Source of the DNA: Symbiodinium natans
Lineage: Eukaryota; Sar; Dinophyceae; Suessiales; Symbiodiniaceae
Reading direction: 5' to 3'
Assembly (NCBI GenBank): GCA_905221605.1
Contig: CAJNDS010001391.1
Span: 684,476 to 748,475, forward strand
DNA length: 64,000 nucleotides
This document shows, piece after piece, positions 1-10,697 of this stretch (positions are counted from its first letter, which is position 1; every line of letters begins with the position of its first letter). The position numbers and the translations under genes are program-made. Under the pieces are notes generated by a model. The model was not told the origin of the DNA and made no database searches. It was given only the letters and a program-made list of their open reading frames with translations.

Positions 1-2242
1 CCTGCCTTTACGCTACGCGACCCGCCTCGGCCTGAGCTTCTGGAACAAGGCAACCGAAACTGGAGGAGGGGGTCGGGGGGGGGTTTTTGGGGGGGGGGGG
101 GGGCCGGGGGGGGGGGGTGGGGGGGGAGGCCTCCTCCCCCTCTTCCCCCAATGTAACATAGAGGGTCCACTGCCAGATACCGACAGGGCCAGGTCCAAAC
201 CCATCGACCTCAGCGTGCCGCTCGGAAGCTGAGTCCCCACTCTTCGCCAATGTGTCTCGTGAGAGCGGGCGATGTGCATGTCGTGATGTGTCGTGTATGT
301 CCGGCTCAGAACCCAGTTGCTTGCGATGTAGCAGACTCCGACGGCATGGGCACGGTGCATTCGGCTTCCTGCGGGTGGCAAAGGCAATCTCTGAAAATCG
401 CGACTGTGACATTGACCCAAACTTGTTGACATCAGGAAATGCTGTGTTGCGGCCTCCGCTGACGATTGCCTTCCGGAGTCCGTGTCGGTATTGGAGACAA
501 AGCATTCCGAAGTGAAGGACATCACTTTTAGATGATGAAGCTTGCTTAGCTTCCCTGCGCGTTTTGTTGTTTGCATCTGCAGGCTGAACGAAGGCGTGCG
601 TCTCAGTGAAGTGACCAGCGCATGCAGACGCAGAGTAGAAGCAGCCGTCACTCAGGTCGGCCGCTCCTCAGGCCGATGCACTTGCATCCAGAATCATCTA
701 GAATCCATATTTCAAATGTAGTTGAAAGGCGGACAGACAGAGACAGAAAGAGATAGAGAGAGAGAGAGAGAGACAGAGAGTAGTGAGAGAGAGAGAGTGC
801 TGCTTACAAGTCGAACGGGTATTGGCAGATAAGCAAATCGGATCTTTTTGAGTAGGTCCCTGGTGCCGCCCAGCAGTGGCGGCCACCGATCAGCCAGGAT
901 GTCTGCACTTGCGTGCCTCAGTCAGATGCGCCACCCCTTCACATATATCCATAATATATGTAATATATGTATATGTGACATAAACAACATATGCTGCTAC
1001 ATAAGCTGTGACACAACATAGTCTAGCATGATGCGCCTTTCTTGCATACTTAGCATCGCTTCACAGCAGGACGACCTGAAGAAACTCCAGATTCAGCAAG
1101 AGGAGAACCATCGCTGGCTCATGTGTCTCGGCTCTGTGACATGGATCGGCTCAGGACCATGGTTACATCTTTTTTGTGTTTGAGCGACTGCCAGGCTGCA
1201 GCAGCAACGCCACCGAGAGCTCTTGGAAAAACGAGTTGCTGAATCACAGCAGCCCGAAAGCCAAGATTGAAAGCCAAGTGCTGGAAGACCTAAGTCATCT
1301 CAGACGGATGTGAGACTTGCCGCTCTTTGAGGCTTGCCATGAAGATCAGGCTTGAGCCTTCAAGAGAGACAAGGAAACAGAGAGTAGAATGAGAGGCAAA
1401 CACTTGCTTTAAACAGGAGGGAGGATTCGGTTCTTGCTTCTGCTTTGCGCAGGCACTTCCAAGTGCCGCAAGAACATCGAGTTGGCTCTGCAGACCCTCG
1501 TGGGGAAGTTGCACAGCGGCATCCAACACTGATGCAGCACATCCATCTTGCAAGGTGCCTTCTTTTTAGGCCGCAAGCTGATTTTCACTCAATGATTTGC
1601 GTTCAGAGGTTCCGCGTTCCCGCTGACTTTGGCGCCTGTGTCTGGACCAGGTGCCAGCCGAACCAGGCTCACATTGGCTTTAACATGGGCCGGAATGGCC
1701 AGAACGCGGCGCTGCAGATGCAAGGTGGCATGGCACCGGCATGTGGTCGAATGTTTTCTGCAATTTGGCATGCCAGGTCCATCCGTGGCCGTCGCTGGCA
1801 AAACCAATCCTGAGCAAGAGCAATTGCCTCAGAATCAGGCCCTGTGACCACCTGTACTGCCACAGCCGACAAGTTTTGAGGTTAACCGTGACCCAGCTCC
1901 CAATTGTCATGTTCGATGACGACTGATGCGTTGGTGTGTAGTGGAGTCGTTTCACGCACGGTAGTGGAATGGAGTGTCCGGCACAACTCGACTAAGCTCC
2001 TGAGGGGTGTGGGCTCCCAAATCCGGCACGTTGTGTTTCACGTGGCTGCCGAAAAAAGGTATGCAAACCTGATGCCACACCAATGCCTCTGCCCTCGCTG
2101 AGCGCATACAGCCTCGCTCGCCGCCTGCTGCCGCCGAGCTCGAGCAACTGCATCGCGCATAGCCAACAGCCGACCGGCCAGTGGCAAAAACATCAGCACT
2201 CATACCAAGCATGCCAAGAACCATCTTTAGGAGTGAGCGCCC
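1..2242. other. No recognisable gene; simple-sequence tracts
   Basis: I find no reading frame here that resembles a known protein or shows clear exon structure. The stretch holds a long G-rich tract at about 64-133, a GA-rich tract at about 744-797, and a short TA-rich palindromic patch at about 948-980. Open frames around 1445-1870 overlap on both strands in several registers and none stands out. It is best read as intergenic or intronic DNA upstream of the ankyrin gene. Confidence 0.5.
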
Positions 2243-5200
2243 ATGAACGCAGGCTTCCTTGTGCAAGAGAACGCACCTACAGTTGGTGCCATGGCGAGAT
2301 TTGATGACGTCGCAGCTGCCATCAAATCAAGCAAGTAACGACGATTCACATCTTTCGAACGCGGCCAAGGCCTCCAGCACTCAACGAGATGGCGCGCCAT
2401 CTTCATCGACATATGCAGGTGCCCGGTCGTCGTCGACCTATACATCCGATACCCGCGGATATCCGACAGAGAAGGCGGCGGGTTCTGCTAGCAAACCATT
2501 GACATTGCGCGCGGCCATCAAGGCATGTGACGTGGACAGCGTGCACCTGGCTTTGCAAAAACTCCGGGACTTGAACGCTGAAGCTACCGAAGCCGCTTTG
2601 GATGCCACGGATGGCATGGGCCGCACTGTCCTCCACATCTGTGCCGCCAACGCTCGGCGAGCTGGCACTGGTGACGTGGTCAGATTGTTGCTGGAGAGCA
2701 AGGCCCGAACAGATGTACGGGATGCGAACGAGAAGAACCCTCTCGACGTGGCGGTGGCCGCTGCTTCAGTGGCAACAGAAGCCACAGAGTTCCCTCCTGC
2801 TACCGCAACCGTTTCTCACTTACTGGCTGCTCGAGCATGTGCTTCTCGAGATTGGGCTGCGTTGGGACCCAATGAGACCCCTAAGATGGTCTGAATATGT
2901 CTGAAACATCAGAGAGACCGAGGAGAGCAACGGCAGCTTCTGCAAGAAGGCCTGGCAGCTGCATCCCCGGAGGCCTGAAAGAATCAAACTATGGGGGGTC
3001 GGGGGGCAGCGCAACAAGCCGGACGTTCTTCGGACTCTTCCGTTGTGATTACGTACCTGCCTCAAGTCAAGCTCCTCAACAACCTGCAGTGCAGGACTCA
3101 AAACACAACATGACCATGCCCGTTGGAACAGCCTCTTGCAGACCGTTGCAACAGGCATGCTAATCAAAAGCGCATGAATAGATTCGGACACACTGGGCAA
3201 TCTGAAGAAGGCTGTCTTGCGATTTGTCCTGCCATCCCTTGCAGGTTGTTTTACCTCGCTGACCCTCACTTGTGATGGCCTCTACCCTACCCACACGGAA
3301 TGGGCTTCATACCCGAACATAGAAAAACAAGCAAGACTCACCAAACAAACAAGACACGAACAACCCAGAAACACAGACTCAAGGAAACATCGGCCAAACA
3401 ACAAAAAAGGACCTGCGCAATCGCGGCAGAGCTGTGCAGTATGGGACATGTTCAGGTGGTGTTTGCAAGACAACACACAAGGCGGGCAAAAGGACTTCTC
3501 AAATCAGGCCCTCATGCGGTCACAAAAAAAATTAGAAAGGGGCAAATCTCCGCGAAGATGCTGTCCAAGACGGTGGAGATGTATTCTATGTGCGTCCTTA
3601 TACAGATTTCACGAGAAGCTCTAGAATGCAATGCATCCCTCGGGGCAGACTCTCTGCTTCTCACGCCCTGGAATGCGTGTAGCTGCAACTTGCAGAAGTC
3701 CCAGATGATGGCGATGTTTGCGCTGTTTGCACGGGCCTTTCTTCAATCAAGACATGCAGCGCCTGGCGATGCCCTCTTCCGATGTGTCAGACATCACACC
3801 TCACACCGACTGCATTCCTCATGGCATGATTCCACTTGGTACCACCACGCCTCACCACGCCCAAAGGTGGAACATGGCTTGTCGCAGATATTGGCATTGC
3901 TCGCGCCGCCGCAGGACAGGTCCCGTGCAGTCGCTTGAAATCACAAATTGCAACACATTGTAACATGATTGTGCGCAGGACGCCCCTGGCATGGTTGCTG
4001 AAAAGCTGATGCAAGCTGTAGATCACCACGATCCGCAAGCTGTTCAAATCTTCTCCCAGATACGAGAACGAACAGATAGAACCACCCTGCTTGAGCAGTG
4101 CATGCAAGCGTTGCAGGTTGCAAGTGGTTCTCGGTTTTTCTCTGATTGCTAAATGAGGCACCCTTGCGTTCCCTGCATCTACCGTTGCCGTACACTTGAG
4201 GTTCGACGTCGACGGCAACACGCTGCTGCACAGGTTCATGGCTGGGCCTAGCTCTCACACGGACAAAGATGTGGAGATCCTGCAGCTGTTGCTGGAATCT
4301 GCTTCAGACATCAACAACCGGAATCTGCTCGGTGAGACGCCCCTGTTGGCCGGTGCCAGGTCAGGTGCAAAGCTGGAAATGCTGGAAGTTCTTGCTGGAG
4401 CTGGGGCCGATGCTTCTTCGCCCGACACGATCTCACATGAGACGGCACTGATGGAGGCGGCCTGCCGTGGCGACGCTGATCTGTGCCGACTTCTGCTCAA
4501 CCACCGTGCAGACGCTGCAGCGCGGAACATCCATGGATGCACAGCTTGGGATCTCGCAATCGAGAACAGGCACAGCCACCAGACCATGAGTTCAGAATTC
4601 TTTTTTGGGCCCCTCTTTTGCCAGAACTCGGACATGCATTCTAAAGTCGCCCTTTGGCAATTTGGCACGGCGGAAGTTTGGCGATTCGGGACACGGCTTC
4701 TGCGCTTTTTACCCAGGTTTGGGAGGGTGGGTGGGTGCAAACAGTCCCCATTGCAATTCTACGTGGCAAGCCATTTATGGTCACATAGTCGCGTTTTGCT
4801 CGCTGCTCAACAGTATCTCCTGCCTGCGATGCTGCTCAGAGGCTCAGTTTTTGTGTCGCATGTCAAGTGTCTACTCCTTACCCTAGCCTACACGGTGCAG
4901 CCGCAACACTTTCTCCTTCCTTAGGAGCGGCTAAGTTGTTTTAAACATCGTGAAGCGGCTGAGGCGATGTTGTCCAGCTGTTGGCAGAGTACGGCAGCGT
5001 GCAGCCGCCGAGCTTGAACACCGAGTTAGTGGCTGCGGTTAAGGGGTCCGACCTGGAGACAGTACAGGGGCTCCTATCGAGCCTGGGGAGTGTTGAGCTC
5101 GAGCGAGTCTTGGCGCGCGGAGTGGATGATGCCGGACGACAGCTCTTGCATGTTGCTGCAGCCCAGGGTGCCCAGGGAGGAGCTGCAGACATGGTGAGGC

Positions 5201-5778
5201 TGCTACTTGAGTTCGGGGCTCCGGCAGACGACGTCGACTTCGCCGGCGACACTCCGTTATCCTTGGCGGCTTCTGCCTCGGTGGCCGCGACTCAGGGTGA
5301 GAGAGAGTCAGCCGACGACTCTGGCGACAGTTGGGCAGCTTTAGACACCGTTCGCGTCCTGCTTGTGGCTGGAGCAAGCGCCGATGCAGGCGGCAAGCTC
5401 TCTGCGCCCACATGCGTCCTCGCAGAAGCCTTCCAAGGTGGTGGTAGCCGTGATCTTTGCCAGTTGCTGCATGCATTTGGGGCAGCTTTGCCATGGTTTG
5501 AAGGCAGTACATCTCAAACGGATGCAGATGACAAGGATGTTGGCCATGTTGGTCAGGGCACCTTCGAGGCCCAGTGTGAACAGGAAGGTATACCCTCGGA
5601 GACGTTGGGCGTTCTGGGTTCCAAGGCAGTGCTGGCTGCCTGCATCAAGTGGCGCGAGATGACAGTCAAGCAGCTGCGTGCCGAGTGCGCGGACTCTGGG
5701 ATACCTACCGATGGCTGCGTGGAGAAGAGCGAGATCATTTCGAAGCTTGGCTGTACTCATCGTGCGGTTTCGGCTTAG
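2243..5778 (+). CDS. Ankyrin-repeat protein with C-terminal SAP/ARMET-C-like domain (multi-exon)
   Basis: Probable exons: 2243-2330, 2419 to about 2800, a likely exon near 3740-3895, 3979-4116, about 4201-4589 and 4964-5778. The start ATG at 2243 opens MNAGFLVQENAPTVG. The GC-AG intron 2331-2418 and the GT-AG intron 4590-4963 keep phase, and the latter joins AIENRHSHQTMS to DVVQLLAEYGS, which completes an ankyrin helix. Repeats are visible as GRTVLHICAA, DGNTLLHRFM, GETPLLAGARSG, ETALMEAACRGD, RQLLHVAAAQG and GDTPLSLAASA, each followed by a helix such as VRLLLE. Near the end EMTVKQLRAECADSG and GCVEKSEIISKL resemble a SAP or MANF/ARMET C-terminal domain. Ankyrin arrays bind other proteins; the partner is unknown. 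The middle exons are the least certain part. Confidence 0.75.
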
Positions 5779-6664
5779 ATCAGCTTAGCAGGGCTCTGCA
5801 GGCACGATGTTGCTCAATGGCCGAGGCGACTACGCCAGGTGCATGTTTGGCAGGCATCGCCGCTTGATGTACTTCGTGAGGCCAGCTGCCTTGTGGCACT
5901 TTGCCAGAGAGTTTGTGGCACATGCCTCCGCTTGACGGTGCTGCTTGTCAGTGCTCCTTGTGCTGTCAATGGCCGTTTGAGCAGGAAGTCAGCAAGCACG
6001 GCCAGGAAGCAGATCGCTTATCGCGTCAAGAACTCGAGGACTGATTGCAGAAAAGCGATGCTCTCTGAAATCTGACGGCAAGTTCCGATTGCTTGGATGA
6101 CTTGCGTCTGCCATTAACCACTTGGGCTTGGATTGTTTTGGCTCCGAGAACTGTTCCCTTTCGCCACGCCCCTCATAGATCCTTTGTTAGACCTGCGTGC
6201 CATGAGCAAGAAGTGCAACACCCAATCGATCTTTTTGAAGGGCGATGTGGTGAGAGAGGACTTCGGAATGGTCGCAGGGCCGCCTCCTCGAGGTCGTCAG
6301 GGCAACCAGCTCGATCGGCCATTGTCGGGTCACTCGTCATGACTTTGTTTGAACCAAATGCTGCATTTCGGGATTTGTCGGGTTGCGGAGCTGACCCAGT
6401 GCGGTGTAGTACCGGACAATGATTCCCAATGCAACGCAGGGGCGAGTCTAGGAAGGATGATTGTGCTAAGTCTTCTAAGCGCATTGCTGACTGAAGACTG
6501 GACCATGATGACAGAAATGGAACCGATCCGATATGGGCTCCGTGTTTCAGATGAGTTCAGTGCTTGCTTTCTGCTGAGTGTGCTCGTGGCTCTGAGGTCG
6601 CCAGGAAGCGGAAGCTGGCGGCATGCGCGCATGGAGCGGCTGGAGTGGGTCCCGGAGGGACGAG
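5779..6664. other. Intergenic stretch, possibly with a 5' exon of the next gene
   Basis: No protein family is recognised. An open frame starting with MSKKCNTQSIFLKGDVV at about 6203-6340 could be an upstream exon of the YG/GK-rich gene, but no clear splice junction supports it. Confidence 0.3.
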
Positions 6665-7216
6665 ATGGAGGAGAGCTGGGCGCCCAAAGGCTCGAGCAAG
6701 GGCTGGGGAAAAAGCTGGCGCAGCGACCCCTGGGAGTCCCCAAGCTATGGTGGCTACGGCTATGGCGACAGCTATGGCTACAGCGATTACGGGTATGATG
6801 ATGGCTATGGCTACGGCAAAGGCAAGGGAAAAGGAAAGGGCAAGGGGAAGGGCAAGAGCAAGGGTCCATCCTTCTACTCCATGCACGATGAGCGTGGTGG
6901 CGAACCAATGCGCGAGAGATCACCACGCCGTGCCGGTGGATTTGGCGGGCGTTGGAAGCATGATATGTATGACGAGAAGGACCTGCCCGCAGGTGAGTTC
7001 CGAAATTTTGGTGGACGAACCCTTGGTGGTGGGAGGAAAGGCAAGGGGAAAGGGTCGGGCAAGGGCAAGACCAATGGCAAGGCCAACCCCAAGCAGCTTG
7101 ACCAGCAACTGAGCCGCTACTTTGGAAAGGAGGACGATGGCTTGGACAAGTCGGCTTTGGACACAGAGCTGGACTCCTACATGGGCAAAGAGAAGGCATC
7201 CGACGAGAAGGCTTAA
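6665..7216 (+). CDS. YG/GK-rich protein with ALYREF/CHTOP-type C-terminal (FoP duplication) motif
   Basis: The reading frame from ATG 6665 gives 183 residues; an ATG at 6623 in the same frame would add 14. A YG/SYGYSDYGYDDGYGYG stretch is followed by runs of GK/KG, an RERSPRR patch, GRWKHDMYDEKDLP and a second GK-rich tract. The C-terminus (about residues 143-176) reads QLDQQLSRYFGKEDDG then LDTELDSYMGKEK. This is the paired LDxxLxxY pattern of the FoP C-terminal duplication of ALYREF/CHTOP-type mRNA export factors, which contacts the helicase UAP56/DDX39. There is no RRM in this exon, so the protein is either an RRM-less adaptor like CHTOP or the 3' exon of a longer gene. Low complexity suggests RNA binding. 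The function is inferred from the motif only. Confidence 0.6.
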   Translation: MEESWAPKGSSKGWGKSWRSDPWESPSYGGYGYGDSYGYSDYGYDDGYGYGKGKGKGKGKGKGKSKGPSFYSMHDERGGEPMRERSPRRAGGFGGRWKHDMYDEKDLPAGEFRNFGGRTLGGGRKGKGKGSGKGKTNGKANPKQLDQQLSRYFGKEDDGLDKSALDTELDSYMGKEKASDEKA

Positions 7217-7826
7217 AGCATCGACCACCTGAGTGCAAAGTTGCCCGAAACGGCATGTCTTGATAGGCTTGACTAGCAATGCAAATGCGCTGACGAGTAT
7301 CCATGCATGATATGCAGCTCAGAAATCTGACTATGAAGTGTACAAATTTCCAAGACGCAGGCTGGCAAAAAAACACGCGACTCCCACATGACACTCGCCA
7401 GTTGCACATGTTGCTTTGCCAATGAGAAACCGCTGTGCGTGGCTGTGGGGCAGCGCAATCGGGGCAAGGAGGCGCTGCTTGTCGCCACGTTCAACGCCCG
7501 CACCCGCCGAGATCGAGTTTGGGACACGCTTGTGCGCCCAGCCCGGAGCTCGAGGCATGTCTGCACTTTGCCCGATGTGATCGCAGGAGATGTGCAAAGC
7601 CAGACATGTGCCCATTGACAAGTTCAATGACCTGGACAAGGCAGTTTCAACTGTGGGCACATTCTGATTTGTGTTCTCTGGCCACCAATTTCACAAGCTC
7701 CGCTCGCACGTCGGTTGAAGTTTTCGGCACCGAACCTCTGAAGTTAGACTTCGTACATACAGCACCTGCCACGGGGCGGGTGGTTGGCCTAGTAACGAGT
7801 TGGTAGTTCTTGCTCAGTTCAAAGCC
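7217..7826. other. Intergenic
   Basis: No convincing coding segment. Short open frames at 7388-7806 overlap each other and the opposite strand and match nothing I know. Confidence 0.4.
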
Positions 7827-8630
7827 ATGGCGTTGCCTCAGTTTCCTCTGCCTTGCCTTCTCCACTTTGTTCCACTATTTCTGGCGGGCATCGCTTTTGC
7901 CAGCGGCGACAGCCATTTGTGCTTAGACGCTCTGGGAGGGGGTGTCTCGTTTCTGCAAGCCTCCAAGAAGCTGTGGGCAGCACCTACCTCAACTTCCTCG
8001 TTGAGCACCGATAGCCCCGCGAACATCACGAATGCTTCGAGCGAGTCAAGCGTGGCAGCACCTACCTCAACTTCCTCGTTGAGCACCGATAGCCCCGCGA
8101 ATGTCACGAATGCTTCGAGCCAGTCAAGCGAGGCAGCACCTACCGCAACTTCCTCGTTGAGCACCGAAAGCCTCGGGAACGTCACGAATGCTTCGAGCGA
8201 GTCAAACGAGGGCAACGTCAGCAACGTCAGCACCGACATGAAAGTGCCAGTCGACATCACTGAAGGAGTCAATTTCTCCGAAATTGAGGACTTCGGCGGC
8301 GAGGTGCAGAGTGAGACGCCCAGCGCGCCATACAGCGAGACCAACAGCACTCAGGAGGCAGAACCGATACCACTCATCCAGCCCGTCAAAGATGCAGTGC
8401 CATTGCCAGACCTGGATGCTGAGAATTTGACCGGAGACTTGCGCGACTGCATCATGGGGTCTTGGAGTGAGTGGAGTGAGTGTCGTAAGGCGGCGAAGAA
8501 AGGAGGGTCCGGACTGAAAGGGCCCCATCAAATCCGGCAGCGCGAGATCATCCAACCCTGGCTTCCAAATGGAGCGCCCTGTGGATCGCAATCCGAAGCC
8601 CGGGAGTGCGAGGTGGAACACCACCCTTGA
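7827..8630 (+). CDS. Secreted protein with Ser/Thr-rich tandem repeats and one thrombospondin type 1 domain
   Basis: Single-exon frame of 267 residues from ATG 7827. An upstream in-frame TTG at 7800 is less likely, because the ATG begins a good signal peptide (MALPQFPLPCLLHFVPLFL, cleavage near AFASG). Residues about 51-128 are three 26-residue repeats of the form AAPTSTSSLSTDSPANITNA, rich in Ser/Thr and in N-glycosylation sequons (NIT, NAS, NVT). Acidic spacer follows. Residues about 204-260 form a thrombospondin type 1 domain: DCIMGSWSEWSEC, then RQREI and CGSQSEARECE, with the WSEWSEC core that is usually C-mannosylated. The protein is expected to be extracellular or at the cell surface with a mucin-like stalk. 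TSP1 proteins on symbiotic dinoflagellates are of interest for host contact, but that is inference. Confidence 0.8.
   Translation: MALPQFPLPCLLHFVPLFLAGIAFASGDSHLCLDALGGGVSFLQASKKLWAAPTSTSSLSTDSPANITNASSESSVAAPTSTSSLSTDSPANVTNASSQSSEAAPTATSSLSTESLGNVTNASSESNEGNVSNVSTDMKVPVDITEGVNFSEIEDFGGEVQSETPSAPYSETNSTQEAEPIPLIQPVKDAVPLPDLDAENLTGDLRDCIMGSWSEWSECRKAAKKGGSGLKGPHQIRQREIIQPWLPNGAPCGSQSEARECEVEHHP
7977..8210 (+). repeat. Three 78-bp in-frame tandem repeats inside the TSP1 protein gene
   Basis: Copies begin at 7977, 8055 and 8133, an exact 78-base period. The first two differ at only a few bases; the third is more diverged and passes into a degenerate tail. The period is a multiple of three, so copy number can change without breaking the frame. 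Confidence 0.9.
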
Positions 8631-8994
8631 GAGGCATCATTCGCGAGAGACTTGGTGACTTGCAGACTGGCTGAACACCAAAAAGAAGAACCGACACCGA
8701 GTGACATGCCCGTGCCACGATTGTGCCATGTGTGCCTGCTGAGTGCCCACTTTTGCTGCTCCTCCTCCTCCTCCTCCTCCTCCTCCTCCTCCTCCTCCTC
8801 CTCCTCCTCCTCCTCCTCCTCCTCCTCCTCTCTCGCGGCACAATCTGGTCAGGCGGAGATGGTGCTGCAGCAGGTCCAGCGCCTCGAGCGCGGAAGCGTG
8901 GGGGACTTGAAGCGTGAGCCGCCGGGCTGCACAATGCACGAAGCTCGAAGTCACTCGGCTAAGTCTGCTAAGTGTACGAAGTCTTAATTATAGT
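8631..8994 (+). repeat. Intergenic with a long (TCC)n microsatellite
   Basis: About 25 uninterrupted TCC/CTC units run from roughly 8757 to 8831, just after the TSP1 gene. Long Ser, Leu or Arg runs in the frames crossing it are products of the repeat and not genes. Confidence 0.9.
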
Positions 8995-9207
8995 CAGTGT
9001 ACGTGCAAGGTTTGCCAGGCGCAGTTTGACGGTGGAAGCTGGAATAGAGACGTGACTGCAGGAAAGGGAGGAGGGGAGGGCAAGCTTGATCTCCTTCATT
9101 CTGGTGGTGACCGAAAGCGGTTCGTTGCAAGCGTTGGCCCGTGGATGAAAACCTATCCAGCTAATCCGGTGACTGAGGAGAAGCAGGAGCCAAAGATTCT
9201 GAACTAG
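8995..9207 (+). CDS. Possible 3' exon of an unrecognised gene
   Basis: A frame ending with TAG at 9207 reads CTCKVCQAQFDGGSW and continues through GGDRKRFVASVGPW to TEEKQEPKILN. The composition is hydrophilic and gene-like, and the Cys pair could bind metal. No start, splice partner or family is seen. Confidence 0.25.
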   Translation, partial: QCTCKVCQAQFDGGSWNRDVTAGKGGGEGKLDLLHSGGDRKRFVASVGPWMKTYPANPVTEEKQEPKILN

Positions 9208-9712
9208 TACGTGAGCAACTGGATTTGAGTCAACGTGATGCAAGCTCCCGCTTTGCAGGAAATGATTTCCAAGCTTCGCGATGTTCTGGTTTGGGAGGAG
9301 TTGCCATTGCCAGGGTTGCAACAGATCTGCCGCAACTCGGCCTTTTGTCGTGTGTTCTCACGAAAGTGAGCCTTTTTTCAAAGGGGGACTTGGGCTTGCA
9401 GCGGTGCTCCATCCATGTAGTGCAGATGACTCTTTCTTCCGCGAGTATCTCAGGCGATCGTGGTCTCGGCGGGCCTGTTGCAGCTTCCCGCGATGCTTGG
9501 CCATGTCGTGGTCATGGCCGCTTTTTGCGGGCAATGTTCCTTAGAATTTCATGCTTCACCGTGATTCTCCACATCAGCACCCCGAAGGAAGAGCTGATCA
9601 AGCGGCTTCTGACTTCTATAGGCAGAGGGTGGGAGCATTGAGGATTCTGTCTGCTTGCCCCTGTGCGAAAGAGTCGCCTGCAAGCTGGGCATGCATCGCA
9701 TGCAGGTCAGAC
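9208..9712. other. Nothing recognised
   Basis: Open frames occur on both strands (for example 9225-9641 on the + strand), but they overlap in conflicting registers and show no motif or splice pattern. Confidence 0.4.
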
Positions 9713-10045
9713 AAAGGCAGCTGAATCGCGGTTCAAGAACTTCTTCACATACGGCAATCCACAGTCCGCGCAGGATGGAGTGCGCAGCCGTGGCAGCTCT
9801 GAGCTCCATCACCAGACACCAGACTCTTGTGCAGGAGCCTTCGAGAACTCCGGGACCGGGTCCACAACCAGGTCCACAACCGTCCCGAGCTTTAAAATGC
9901 GAACATGCCGGGGAAGAAAATGGAATACACAAATCGCGGCACTGAGCCCAGCCCAGGAGCCCTGGCAATCGTGGCTTTGGGGACGACTTCGAGCGCGCGT
10001 GGGAGGCAAAAGCCGAGGAAAACCGGCGAGCTTTTGCTGCAGGCA
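9713..10045 (+). CDS. Coding-like exons of an unrecognised gene upstream of the J-domain protein
   Basis: Two segments look coding but lie in different frames, as expected for separate exons. The first, about 9717-9850, contains AAESRFKNFFTYGNPQSAQD. The second, about 9943-10040, contains GNRGFGDDFERAWEAKAEE followed by NRRAFAAG. They might be upstream parts of the J-domain gene, but no phase-correct join was established. No domain is recognised. Confidence 0.3.
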
Positions 10046-10326
10046 CGGGCGGGTGCATGTAATATGCGACATACTTCTCGCGTGCTTATGCGAAAACCTG
10101 CTCACGCCTGTGCTGCTGTTTCGAAACTCTCCGTCTTTTTCCTCAACCTTTGCAACATTGTCCCGAAGACCTCAGGCAACCGGAACCATTCCGGAATGCC
10201 TTCGGGGCAACGGCGCTATGCTGGGTCTGGCCCAGGCTTTCCCGGCTCCGGAAAGCAGAGGCCAAAGTGTTGAGGAAATGCGAGCAGAGTCTGTGACCGC
10301 AATCTCTCCAACATGACCTTGGACAC

Positions 10327-10697
10327 ATGAGGCCGGCGGCCCCTCAGCAGCCTCCGATCGAGCGCTACTTCCGTACCTTGGGACTCCCGCCGACCGCGAC
10401 CCACAACGAGGTCCGCAAGGCGCAGCTGGCGCGGCAGTCTTTGTGAAGTGCCTCTTCGGCCTGAAGACAACAGCGCAGTGGAGGTGTACCGGCAGCTTGC
10501 TCTCCAGTACCACCCTGATAAGAATCCCGGCCAGCTGCTGGTCCGCAGTGGGACTGCGTGCGCCTTTGTCGCCTGGTGTCACGTGCAAAGTGGCGCTTTT
10601 CACTTGTGGCAGGAAGAAGGCAGCAGCTGAGATTAAGTTCCGAGAAGTGGCCGAAGCTTACGACAAGGTGTGCGAGTTCTTGCGGCAGAAGAAGTAG
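10327..10697 (+). CDS. Minimal J-domain (DnaJ-type Hsp40) protein, three exons
   Basis: Exons 10327-10419, 10484-10533 and 10613-10697 join in phase into 75 residues. Both introns are GC-AG (64 and 79 bases) with AG|G acceptors. The product starts MRPAAPQQPPIERYFRTLG and runs through EVRK|VYRQLALQY, the invariant HPD motif in QYHPDKNPGQ, then KKAAAEIKFREVAEAYDKV, ending CEFLRQKK. These are helices I to IV of a J domain, and almost nothing else is present. J domains stimulate Hsp70 ATPase activity. With no zinc finger, membrane segment or client domain it would be a type III J protein, unless ATG 10327 lies inside a longer gene that uses the exons upstream. Confidence 0.8.

Noticed and set aside
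6136-6144. TTTTGGCTC, a partial spliced-leader match (also at 32408-32416)
   Set aside because: Nine-base matches are expected by chance at this length and the flanking bases disagree with the leader.
8548-8954. Poly-Arg, poly-Gly, poly-Ser and poly-Leu frames
   Set aside because: All are translations of the (TCC)n tract.
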